Part shown: one piece after another, positions 7,031-14,000 of the stretch
Layout: the number at the start of each line of letters is the position of its first letter
Numbering within the stretch: the stretch's first letter is position 1
Source: Bacteroidetes bacterium UBA3022
GTDB taxonomy: Bacteria; Bacteroidota; Bacteroidia; Chitinophagales; BACL12
NCBI GenBank assembly: GCA_002346225.1
Contig: DDYY01000018.1
Coordinates: 24,562 to 43,036, forward strand
Reading direction: 5' to 3'
Length of the DNA stretch: 18,475 nucleotides
Notes under the pieces: generated by a model
What the model saw: the letters and a program-made list of their open reading frames with translations, nothing else
Told to the model about the DNA's origin: nothing
Database searches by the model: none
Position numbers and translations under genes: made by a program

Positions 7031-8221
7031 ATGCAAAAAAAGCACATAACCATTATTGGAGGAGGGCCGGCTGCGCTCATGCTGGCTGCAGAACTCGATA
7101 CAGAAAAGTATGAGGTCACCTTATGTGAAAAGAAAAAAACCGTAGGTAGAAAGTTCTTAGTAGCCGGAGAAGGCGGCCTCAATCTGACCTACCATGCACC
7201 CCTGGAAGAACTCATTCAGCAATATTTCCCTGGTGCCTTCATGGATCCCATTATTCGTCGGTTTACCAATGAAGATTGGATAAGCTGGTTGCATGCTCTG
7301 GGAATTACCACCTTCAGCGGTTCCAGCAACAGGGTTTTTCCTGAAAAGGAATGGAAACCTATAGATGTCTTGAATGCCATTGTGACGCGCATCAGGAAGA
7401 GGGGAGTACATATCCGAACGGACACCCAATGGCTGGGTTGGAAAGAACAGGGGCAGCTGCTTTTTGAAGGATGGGAAGAGACGGAAACGGACATAGTAGT
7501 TTTTGCCCTCGGTGGAGCCAGCTGGAAGGTGACAGGAACAGATGGTGGGTGGCGCAAAGAATTCCTCGAACGAGGCATAGATGTACGACCATTCCAGGCA
7601 GCTAATTGCGGATTTGCTGTAGCCTGGACCCAAGAATTTTTAAGTGCACATGAAGGAAAGCCGCTAAAGAATATCGCACTGCGATACAGGGGACAGGTGG
7701 CAAAAGGGGAGTTGGTTATTTCCAAACTGGGGCTGGAAGGCAATGCCATCTACGCCTTGAGTCGGCTGCTTCAGGAAGGGTTGCAAAGCGAATCGCAGGT
7801 TGTTATTCATCTGGACCTCAAACCCACCATGTCGCATGAGCAGGTGCAACAGAAGTTAAGAAACTCCTTGCTGACTAAAGTGACCGACATATTAAAAAAA
7901 GACTTAAACCTTGACAGCACCGCTATTGCCATTGTAAAACAGTGTACGGACAAGGATACCTTCCTGAATCCCACTCTGCTTGCTGCGGCGATAAAGTCTG
8001 TACCGATAGTTATTCACGGGGCCGATGAACTGGACAAAGCCATATCCACCCTGGGTGGCATTGCCCTCGATGAAATAGATGCGCATTTTCAATTGAAAAA
8101 AATACCCGGCACTTACGCCATTGGAGAGATGCTGGACTGGTATGCACCCACCGGAGGCTATTTGTTGCAGGGCTGTTTTAGTATGGGATGGGCATTGGCT
8201 CAGCACCTGAATACGCAATAA
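7031..8221 (+). CDS. FAD/NAD(P)-binding flavoprotein of the TIGR03862 (PP_4765-like) / BaiN-like group
   Basis: The predicted protein has 396 residues, the usual length. The FAD-binding Rossmann motif ITIIGGGPAALMLAAEL is at 6-22, followed by the acidic end of the second strand (TLCEKKK). The signature VAGEGGLNLTYH (44-55) is typical of this group of putative HI0933-like oxidoreductases. Further family landmarks are FALGGASW with GTDGGW, SKLGLEGNAIYALS, TLGGIALDEID and, near the end, AIGEMLDWYAPTGGYLLQGCFSMG, which contacts FAD in relatives. The physiological substrate is not known. I start at the ATG at 7031 because the Rossmann strand follows at once; a TTG nine codons upstream is in frame but adds no recognisable sequence. 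No signal peptide, so cytoplasmic. It may be co-transcribed with the hydrolase, although a hairpin lies between them. Confidence 0.9.
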   Translation: MQKKHITIIGGGPAALMLAAELDTEKYEVTLCEKKKTVGRKFLVAGEGGLNLTYHAPLEELIQQYFPGAFMDPIIRRFTNEDWISWLHALGITTFSGSSNRVFPEKEWKPIDVLNAIVTRIRKRGVHIRTDTQWLGWKEQGQLLFEGWEETETDIVVFALGGASWKVTGTDGGWRKEFLERGIDVRPFQAANCGFAVAWTQEFLSAHEGKPLKNIALRYRGQVAKGELVISKLGLEGNAIYALSRLLQEGLQSESQVVIHLDLKPTMSHEQVQQKLRNSLLTKVTDILKKDLNLDSTAIAIVKQCTDKDTFLNPTLLAAAIKSVPIVIHGADELDKAISTLGGIALDEIDAHFQLKKIPGTYAIGEMLDWYAPTGGYLLQGCFSMGWALAQHLNTQ

Positions 8222-8287
8222 AACTTTAACTTGTGAAAATATGATACTGTCAAGCGAATTGCTGAAACAAAACTGAATTCATCATCC

Positions 8288-8478
8288 ATGCGCATGTTGC
8301 AACCCATACAACTTTTCCTGCTGTGCTGCCTTATCGCTCCATAATTGAAGACCCCCGATTCCTGGAATTACTGGAAAGTGCTTCCTTCAGGGGTAACTGG
8401 ACACAAAAAATATTCGAAGAGTATCTATCCTATCTCAATCCCCTGAGAGACCATTTAGAAAAGGAGCTCCATCAATAA
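8288..8478 (+). pseudogene. Probable remnant of a decayed exported protein: signal peptide and C-terminal tail in different frames
   Basis: An ATG at 8288 encodes MRMLQPIQLFLLCCLIAP, which looks like a signal or lipoprotein leader, then stops at 8342. From about 8335 a different frame reads RSIIEDPRFLELLESASF, continues through GNWTQKIFEEY and LNPLRDHLEKEL, and ends at a TAA (8476-8478). The tail is rich in charged and aromatic residues, as in the end of a real helical protein, and has no start of its own. The simplest reading is a gene that lost its middle by an out-of-frame deletion. The parent family is not recognised with confidence; the ending recalls some TPR-containing proteins. The bases on either side, 8222-8287 and 8479-8583, show nothing I can assign. 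Confidence 0.45.
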
Positions 8479-8583
8479 ACCGCAAGCGGAACAAGTGTGG
8501 TATGAGTCAGCCCTCTGGGGCATAGTTGAATCAGTTGGTAAATGCAGGCCGTTGGGAAGGAATGCCGTTCAATAAAAAAGGTT

Positions 8584-8613
8584 TTTGAAAGCGATGTAAG
8601 TACTACAATTTTG
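8584..8613 (+). promoter_or_regulatory. Predicted Bacteroidota promoter of the outer-membrane barrel gene
   Basis: TTTG (8584-8587) is followed after 18 bases by CAATTTTG (8606-8613), which differs from TAnnTTTG only at the first base. The start of transcription would be near 8619, giving a leader of about 37 bases before the ATG at 8656. Its position argues against the more upstream in-frame ATG at 8542. Confidence 0.5.
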
Positions 8614-8655
8614 CAACGCGATTTTCGTTTGCAGAAATCGTTAAACCCTAATCAC

Positions 8656-9567
8656 ATGCAATTACTATCCAAACGCTCCTTATCAGCCATTTTCCTGCTG
8701 ACTATCTGTTTTACAGCAATGGGTCAGGTACAGCCCTCAGCCGAAATAAAGAGGGCCATTATAGGCGACTTTTATATCCAGACAGGCATGTACCTGGAGC
8801 GAAATGCGAATGGTACGCTGGCGGATTTTCAGGCACTGGCACCACAGTCCGTTTTGTTGGCCAATGACTTCACAGATTATTCCACATCCAATGGATTCAG
8901 CATTACAGGAAACACCTTGTTTTCTGTGATGGTCGGACTTCAATTCTGCGATAAACAAAGGACTTATTACAAAGAGAATCCTGTGGTAAGACTGGGGTTT
9001 AGCTATTTTACCGGAAACACACTGACAAGCGGGGTTTTCAGAGAAACGCAGGTGCCCTTCGATACCCTGACATCAGCCAGCACAGGGCAAACACTGTACG
9101 TCGATTCTGTTACCATTGAGAATTACAATATGAATTATTCGTCGGAGCAGCTGCGTTTCGATGGTTCTTTCATTTATCGAACCAACCCTGCTGCGCGCTG
9201 GTCCATGTTTACGGGTGCAGGTATTACCGCCGGATTAGCAATTACCACCTATACCGATATTTACTACAGCAAGTACGGAAGAACAGATACGCGCTATGCC
9301 AATGAAACCCAATCCTCCTCCTTCAGCTATTCCAATTTTATTAGTAGCAAATCCGAAAGCTTTCAGAATAGAACCACCTTTGGTGCTTCCGCTTATGTGC
9401 CTTTAGGTATCGATTTTAGAATTGGAAAGGATAAGGAATTCTGGAAGCGGACGCACCTATTCTATGAGATAAGACCGGGCATCAACTTTACGGCAATTCC
9501 CGAGTTGCATACAGTTGCCAACGTAAGCCTGCAAAGCGGATTCGGACTACGGGTGTCCTGGGATTAA
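8656..9567 (+). CDS. Putative outer-membrane beta-barrel protein (hypothetical)
   Basis: The predicted protein has 303 residues. Residues 1-24 are a signal peptide (MQLLSKRSLSAIFLLTICFT, cleavage near AMGQ). The mature part alternates short amphipathic strands rich in Tyr, Phe, Ser and Thr with glycine-containing turns, for example LFSVMVGLQF, PVVRLGFSYFTGN, WSMFTGAGITAGLAITTYTD, TFGASAYVPLGIDFRIG and SLQSGFGLRVSW near the end. This pattern fits the porin-like or PorT-like barrels common in Bacteroidota, but no specific family signature is recognised. It has three cysteines at most and no plug or transport domain. The start at 8656 is supported by the signal peptide and by a promoter lying between it and the earlier ATG at 8542. 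It converges on the small secreted gene at 9645. Confidence 0.75.
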   Translation: MQLLSKRSLSAIFLLTICFTAMGQVQPSAEIKRAIIGDFYIQTGMYLERNANGTLADFQALAPQSVLLANDFTDYSTSNGFSITGNTLFSVMVGLQFCDKQRTYYKENPVVRLGFSYFTGNTLTSGVFRETQVPFDTLTSASTGQTLYVDSVTIENYNMNYSSEQLRFDGSFIYRTNPAARWSMFTGAGITAGLAITTYTDIYYSKYGRTDTRYANETQSSSFSYSNFISSKSESFQNRTTFGASAYVPLGIDFRIGKDKEFWKRTHLFYEIRPGINFTAIPELHTVANVSLQSGFGLRVSWD

Positions 9568-9607
9568 TACCCAAGGACAAGTGGAGTGGAAAGCAATCAA
9601 GATCCCG

Positions 9608-9643
9608 AAGCTAAGTAGCAGGAGCTATGCTGATGCTTGGCTT
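9608..9643. terminator. Candidate bidirectional terminator hairpin between convergent genes
   Basis: AAGCTAAG (9608-9615) can pair with CTTGGCTT (9636-9643) with one G-T pair. Inside it AGCA (9617-9620) can pair with TGCT (9628-9631). It fills the gap between the stops at 9567 and 9645. There is no strong T run on either side, so termination is inferred mainly from position. Confidence 0.35.
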
Positions 9644-9644
9644 A

Positions 9645-10181
9645 TTAATCCAGTCGAAAGGAGTCGAAAAAGAGGCTATTGGGTTCACTGGTAGTTTCAC
9701 CCTCTACGCTAACGGCAGAAAGTTGGTACATCAGTGTGCCCACGGCAAGCCCCTTGTAGGCAATCTTATAGTCGGCGAAAAAATCCCAGGCCTTTAAATC
9801 TGCGCTAATACCTATATGATCCTTGACCTTCCAGTCTTCACGGGAAACGAGAACCATCGCAACGGACTCCCAGTCATTTTCATCCAATTCGGATGGGCCC
9901 ATGTAATTCACCAGTTCTTCTTCGGCATTGGGCAGGGTATACTGCACGGTGTCAGTTTGCAGATAGACCATAATATTGTACTGAATGCCATCCGCTTCTC
10001 CACTGGCGATGTAAAAGCTACCTACTTCATTGACTACAGAATCTTCCTGCAGGGGAGTGGGCATGGAAATGCTGAATCCGAATTCTTTTTTGGAAAACGA
10101 TTTCCATTCGTTGGTTTGCGCCTGTAAAGGAATGGCCAGTTGGAGCATCCATCCCAGCAGCAATAGGGCTGTTGTTTTCAT
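9645..10181 (-). CDS. Small secreted or periplasmic protein of unknown function
   Basis: The predicted protein has 178 residues. A signal peptide (MKTTALLLLGWMLQLAIPLQ, cleavage after LQA) is followed by QTNEWKSFSKKEFGFSISMP. The pattern of a Phe-rich strand followed by a Pro (FGFSISMPTPLQED) resembles the start of PsbP/DUF1795-like domains, in which a one-domain alpha/beta fold follows a short leader. Further parts include ENDWESVAMVLVSREDWKVK, DLKAWDFFADYKIAYKGLA and a final NSLFFDSFRLD, where FFDSF is a common ending of such proteins. No catalytic motif, cysteine pair or sorting tail is visible. It is divergent from the lipocalin-like lipoprotein gene, with 50 bases between the starts. Confidence 0.75.
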   Translation of the reverse strand: MKTTALLLLGWMLQLAIPLQAQTNEWKSFSKKEFGFSISMPTPLQEDSVVNEVGSFYIASGEADGIQYNIMVYLQTDTVQYTLPNAEEELVNYMGPSELDENDWESVAMVLVSREDWKVKDHIGISADLKAWDFFADYKIAYKGLAVGTLMYQLSAVSVEGETTSEPNSLFFDSFRLD

Positions 10182-10217
10182 AGGAATAGAAAGGAGTTTT
10201 ATCGACGGTGAAAGTAC

Positions 10218-10225
10218 TATTTTTG
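10218..10225 (+). promoter_or_regulatory. Bacteroidota -7 box upstream of the lipocalin-like gene
   Basis: TATTTTTG matches TAnnTTTG at every fixed position. Only six bases separate it from the ATG at 10232, so the transcript would be leaderless or nearly so. The -33 box is weak (TTTT at 10197-10200, spacing 17). Confidence 0.4.
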
Positions 10226-10231
10226 CAAAAC

Positions 10232-10654
10232 ATGGATGCCAATTTTGAAAATTATTCTATAAAAAATATTTTGTTGCTTCTGGTGTTGGGAGTATCCCTG
10301 GTAGCTTGTCAAAAGGATTCCAACCTGCCGCCCAACAATGCATTGGTAGGAACGTGGCGCCTGATAGAAGTGTTACAGGATCCGGGCGATGGCAGTGGCA
10401 CCTTCCAGCCCGTAGAAAGTGAAAAAACCCTCACCTTCCGCGCCGATAGCACTGTCATCTCCAACGGTATCATTTGCGATATGTCCATAAATGCTGATAC
10501 TCCTAGCTCTGGGACCTACACCTTGTCCGATTCTACCATTAGCTCCGCATCCTGCACAGGTCAACAGCGTATTCGCTTCCAACTGGATGGTCCGGAGTTG
10601 ACCTTGCATTATCCCTGTTTCGAGGCATGCATAGCAAAATTTATAAGGGAATAG
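10232..10654 (+). CDS. Lipocalin-like lipoprotein (hypothetical)
   Basis: The predicted protein has 140 residues. Residues 11-25 are hydrophobic (KNILLLLVLGVSLVA) and end in a lipobox LVAC with C26, so the mature protein is probably a lipid-anchored Bacteroidota lipoprotein; QKDS after the Cys is typical for these. LVGTWRLIEVLQDPG is the opening strand of the small lipocalin-like domains (DUF4488 / lipocalin_4 type). The strands KTLTFRADSTVISNG, GTYTLSDSTISS and QRIRFQLDGPELTLHYP follow the same fold, whose ligands are mostly unknown. Four cysteines in the second half (in IICDMS, SASCTGQ and PCFEACIAK) might form disulfides. I choose the ATG at 10232; a GTG at 10208 is in frame but lies upstream of the likely -7 box. 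Confidence 0.8.
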   Translation: MDANFENYSIKNILLLLVLGVSLVACQKDSNLPPNNALVGTWRLIEVLQDPGDGSGTFQPVESEKTLTFRADSTVISNGIICDMSINADTPSSGTYTLSDSTISSASCTGQQRIRFQLDGPELTLHYPCFEACIAKFIRE

Positions 10655-10747
10655 CATAGGAATTCGAATTGTTTCCCTTGATGCCGGAAGTTGAATACAG
10701 GATACGCTGTCTGCAGACATACTCAGGGGTAATACACTGGATTTGGT

Positions 10748-10755
10748 TAGGTTTG
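10748..10755 (+). promoter_or_regulatory. Possible -7 box of the short-chain dehydrogenase gene
   Basis: TAGGTTTG matches TAnnTTTG at every fixed position and lies 48 bases before the ATG at 10804, a usual distance. No convincing -33 box is found 18-21 bases upstream, so the call rests on one short motif. Confidence 0.3.
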
Positions 10756-10803
10756 TAGAGGGCTGTTCGATGGAAGACGGTCATAAAAAAAATACAAGTT
10801 AAT

Positions 10804-11715
10804 ATGAAAAAGGAATTTGAAGAGTGGGTAGACAACCATGTAGGTAACCAGGACAGTAAAACGGCAATCGTAACCGGAGCTAACACGGGAATCGGCTTTT
10901 ATACGGCATTGGGACTCGCCAAAAAGGGAGCCAATGTTATACTGGCAGGACGGAGTGAAGAAAAGCTGCAACATGCCATTAGCAGCATTCTAGAGGATCT
11001 TCCTGCAGCGAGGGTCAGCATGGCTATTGTCGATTTGGCCAGTCTGCAATCTGTTAGAGACTTTGCAGGGCAATTCCTGAAAGATCACCGGCAACTCGAT
11101 TTGCTGGTCCTGAACGCAGGTGTCATGATGCCTCCGGCTGCTACCACTGAAGAGGGGTTTGAACTGCAATTCGGCGTGAACTACCTGGCGCATTTTCTCC
11201 TTACGCAACTGCTCTTACCTGTAATGCGTAGTACACCCAATGCGCGGGTGGTAACAGTCAGCAGCATTGCACATCGTGCAGGTGTGATAGATTTCGATAA
11301 CCTCCGACTGGAAAAACCTTTCGATACCCGCAAGCTCTACTACCAGAGTAAACTGGCTAATATAATCTTCGCCCTGGAACTGGCGCGCAGGGAGGTCGGT
11401 CAGGAGCAGCCTGTTATGTCTGTAGCCTGTCATCCCGGAATTACAGCTTCCGACCTTCAGCGTCATCTGGATCCGGAAATCATCAGGAAAATGAATTTCA
11501 TGGAAACCTGGCAGGGAAGCCTTCCCACACTACTGGCGGCTACTAAAACGGATGTGCAGCCTGGCGATTACTACGGTCCGGACGGGGAAGGGGAATTCAT
11601 GGGCTGGCCTGCACCTGGTGTGATAGAAGAGAGAGCTCTTGACACAGAGCTGGGAAAGCTTTTGTGGGAAAAGAGTATGGTATACAGCGGATTGCAGGGT
11701 AACGTGCAATATTAA
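10804..11715 (+). CDS. Short-chain dehydrogenase/reductase (SDR), retinol-dehydrogenase-like
   Basis: The predicted protein has 303 residues and is cytoplasmic. The nucleotide-binding motif TGANTGIG is at 24-31, and LAGRSEEKL after the second strand has an Arg often seen in NADP-preferring members. NAG is at 104-106. The catalytic set is S153/S154 (TVSSIAHRAG), Y179 and K183 (YYQSK). After it comes VACHPGITASDLQRH, the PG motif that contacts the cofactor. Spacing and the long C-terminal part (SLPTLLAA ... GDYYGPDGEGEFMG) match the retinol dehydrogenase/WWOX-like SDR group, whose bacterial members have mostly unknown substrates. It could reduce an aldehyde or ketone. It stands alone, 149 bases after the lipocalin-like gene; the stretch before it contains a possible -7 box. 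Confidence 0.9.
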   Translation: MKKEFEEWVDNHVGNQDSKTAIVTGANTGIGFYTALGLAKKGANVILAGRSEEKLQHAISSILEDLPAARVSMAIVDLASLQSVRDFAGQFLKDHRQLDLLVLNAGVMMPPAATTEEGFELQFGVNYLAHFLLTQLLLPVMRSTPNARVVTVSSIAHRAGVIDFDNLRLEKPFDTRKLYYQSKLANIIFALELARREVGQEQPVMSVACHPGITASDLQRHLDPEIIRKMNFMETWQGSLPTLLAATKTDVQPGDYYGPDGEGEFMGWPAPGVIEERALDTELGKLLWEKSMVYSGLQGNVQY

Positions 11716-11846
11716 TTATACTGTACACATTCATGTTGACTTTGCCCAAAAGGATGCAGTTGGCTAAACAGGAAAAGATGGCTGCTTAAGAAGAATAAAT
11801 ACTTCAGATCTACTTCCAGAATTGTTCATAGCTTTTATCTTTAAGC

Positions 11847-14000
11847 ATGAATAAATGGTGGATTGTTTTGTTGTTGGCAGTTTACTCAGACTGTTTTTCG
11901 CAAAATACTCAGTTTGTGAATGTGTTTATTGGAACCGATGGAACAGGGCATACATTTCCGGGTCCATCCATGCCTTTTGGAATGGTACAGCCCGGTCCTG
12001 ATAACTACGACAGAGGGTGGAACCACACCAGCGGCTACCAGTTTCAGGACAGCATCTTAATGGGTTTTTCCCAAACGCGATTCAGCGGAACCGGTATTAA
12101 TGAAATGGGGGATGTGCTATTGCTGCCTTTTGCAGAGCAGACAGATGAAACCTTAAAAAACCGATACTTTAAAGATTCAGAAAGCGCTTCGGTGGGGTAC
12201 TATTCAGTACTCAAAAAAGACCAGGTCAAAGTAGAGCTTACCTGCACTGAACGGGTGGCTATGCATCGTTATACCTATCCGAACAATGAAGCAAAAGTGC
12301 TGGTGGACTTGCGCCATGGTCTGCGCTTTATTTTTGATGAGAACCCCCGGCAACTGGTATTGGACAGTGAAGTGGAGCTGGTAGACGACCATACGATTGC
12401 CGGTTATGGCCATACATCCAACTGGGTAGAACGAAAGTATTTTTTTACAATAAGCTTCGATCACCCTTTTCATGAGCTAAATACCGTATCCAGCGACTCG
12501 GATAATGCATCGGCATTTGTCTTGTACTTTGACCTCGATGCATCGAAATCGCTACAGGCAAAAATCGCCTTGTCCACTGTAAGTGTGGATGGAGCCACAG
12601 GGAATATGGATAAAGAACTTCCCGGCTGGGATTTTGATGCGGTGAGAAAATTTAATGAAGCTACCTGGAATACGTATCTGGAAAAAATAGATATAGAAGC
12701 AGATAGCCGAAAACAAGAAATCTTTTATACTTCCCTATATCATATGCTATTGCAGCCATCTAATATCACGGATGTGGATGGGCAATACAGGGGGGCTGAT
12801 GATCTGATAGCAGTAGCGCCCAACAACGAATATTATGCCACATTGTCCATTTGGGATATCTATCGGGGTGCATGGCCATTATTGCAATTGTTGGTGCCTG
12901 AAAGGATAGACGGCATTGTACAAACCTTGCTCCTGCACCATAAGGCTGCAGGGTTTCTTCCTATATGGACTGCCTGGGGACAAGACAATTATTGCATGAT
13001 AGGCAATCATGCCATACCGATGATATTATCGGCCAGCACGAATGGCTTCCGTGGTTTCGATAAAAAGGAAGCACTCAACGCCATGGTAATTACATCCACC
13101 GAAAGCCATATCAATTCAGACTGGGAGTTATACAACCATTACGGTTATTATCCTTTCGATAAGCTGGACAACGAAGCTGTTTCGCGCACTCTCGAAAGTG
13201 GTTACGACGACTGGTGTGTGGCGAGCATGGCCGAAATGCTGGGAGATACAACAACAGCGGCCACATTCTATCGTCGAGCTGCTTATTATACAAACTTGTT
13301 TGATGGAGAAACGAAGTTGCTCCGCGGCAAAGATACACGTGGCCAATGGCGAGAGCCCTTCGATCCGCTAACAGCCACATCTCCTTTAAATAATCCGGGC
13401 GATTACACCGAGGCCAATGCCTGGCAGTATTTCTGGACACCGGCTCAGTACGACGTAGAGGGAATGAAGCAACTACTGGGCGGCGATAAGGCGTTTACGG
13501 AACAGCTCAATACGTTCTTCACTATGGAAGCTGAAAACCCGAATAAGTTTCTCGGGCAGGAAGCTATGATTGGTCAGTATGCACATGGCAATGAACCCAG
13601 CCACCATATTTTGTATTTATATGCTTTTTCTAACGAACCCAAAACAGGCCAGCAATACATCCATCGGGTAATCAATGAATTTCACAACAACACCCCTGAT
13701 GGTATGATTGGCAATGACGATTGTGGTCAGATGTCGGCCTGGTATATACTTTCCAGCCTGGGCTTTTATCCTGTAAATCCCGCCAATGGTGAATTCGTTT
13801 TAGGTGCACCGCAAATAAGCAAAGCGACCCTGCATTTGAACAATGGAAAAACGTTCATCATGGAAGCCCATCAGTTGTCTGATAAAAATATTTATACAAG
13901 TAAAGTCTTTTTGAATGGCACACCTGTAGAGCAGCCCAGCATAACCTTTCAGCAAATTGTGGATGGTGGCACCTTACTTTTTAAAATGACAGACCAATGA
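11847..14000 (+). CDS. GH92 family glycosidase, probable alpha-mannosidase, exported
   Basis: The predicted protein has 717 residues, normal for GH92. A signal peptide (MNKWWIVLLLAVYSDCFSQ) is followed by VNVFIGTDGTGHTFPGPSMP, the GH92 opening. Other family motifs are FSGTGINEMGDVLLLPF, YTSLYHMLLQPSNITDVDGQ, LSIWDIYRGAWPLLQLLVP, WELYNHYGYYPFD, ANAWQYFWTPAQYD, HGNEPSHHILYLY (from residue 580) and GNDDCGQMSAWYILSSLGFY (from residue 622). The last two contribute to calcium binding and catalysis in known enzymes. GH92 enzymes are calcium-dependent exo-acting alpha-mannosidases of N-glycans, yeast mannan and related glycans. The exact linkage cannot be told here. The stop overlaps the start of the next gene by 4 bases (ATGA), giving a two-gene operon. 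Confidence 0.96.
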   Translation: MNKWWIVLLLAVYSDCFSQNTQFVNVFIGTDGTGHTFPGPSMPFGMVQPGPDNYDRGWNHTSGYQFQDSILMGFSQTRFSGTGINEMGDVLLLPFAEQTDETLKNRYFKDSESASVGYYSVLKKDQVKVELTCTERVAMHRYTYPNNEAKVLVDLRHGLRFIFDENPRQLVLDSEVELVDDHTIAGYGHTSNWVERKYFFTISFDHPFHELNTVSSDSDNASAFVLYFDLDASKSLQAKIALSTVSVDGATGNMDKELPGWDFDAVRKFNEATWNTYLEKIDIEADSRKQEIFYTSLYHMLLQPSNITDVDGQYRGADDLIAVAPNNEYYATLSIWDIYRGAWPLLQLLVPERIDGIVQTLLLHHKAAGFLPIWTAWGQDNYCMIGNHAIPMILSASTNGFRGFDKKEALNAMVITSTESHINSDWELYNHYGYYPFDKLDNEAVSRTLESGYDDWCVASMAEMLGDTTTAATFYRRAAYYTNLFDGETKLLRGKDTRGQWREPFDPLTATSPLNNPGDYTEANAWQYFWTPAQYDVEGMKQLLGGDKAFTEQLNTFFTMEAENPNKFLGQEAMIGQYAHGNEPSHHILYLYAFSNEPKTGQQYIHRVINEFHNNTPDGMIGNDDCGQMSAWYILSSLGFYPVNPANGEFVLGAPQISKATLHLNNGKTFIMEAHQLSDKNIYTSKVFLNGTPVEQPSITFQQIVDGGTLLFKMTDQ

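Noticed and set aside
11733..11789. 18-codon frame starting MLTLPKRMQLAK before the GH92 gene.
   Set aside because: Very short, no ribosome binding site, and no recognisable sequence, so there is no support for a gene or leader peptide.
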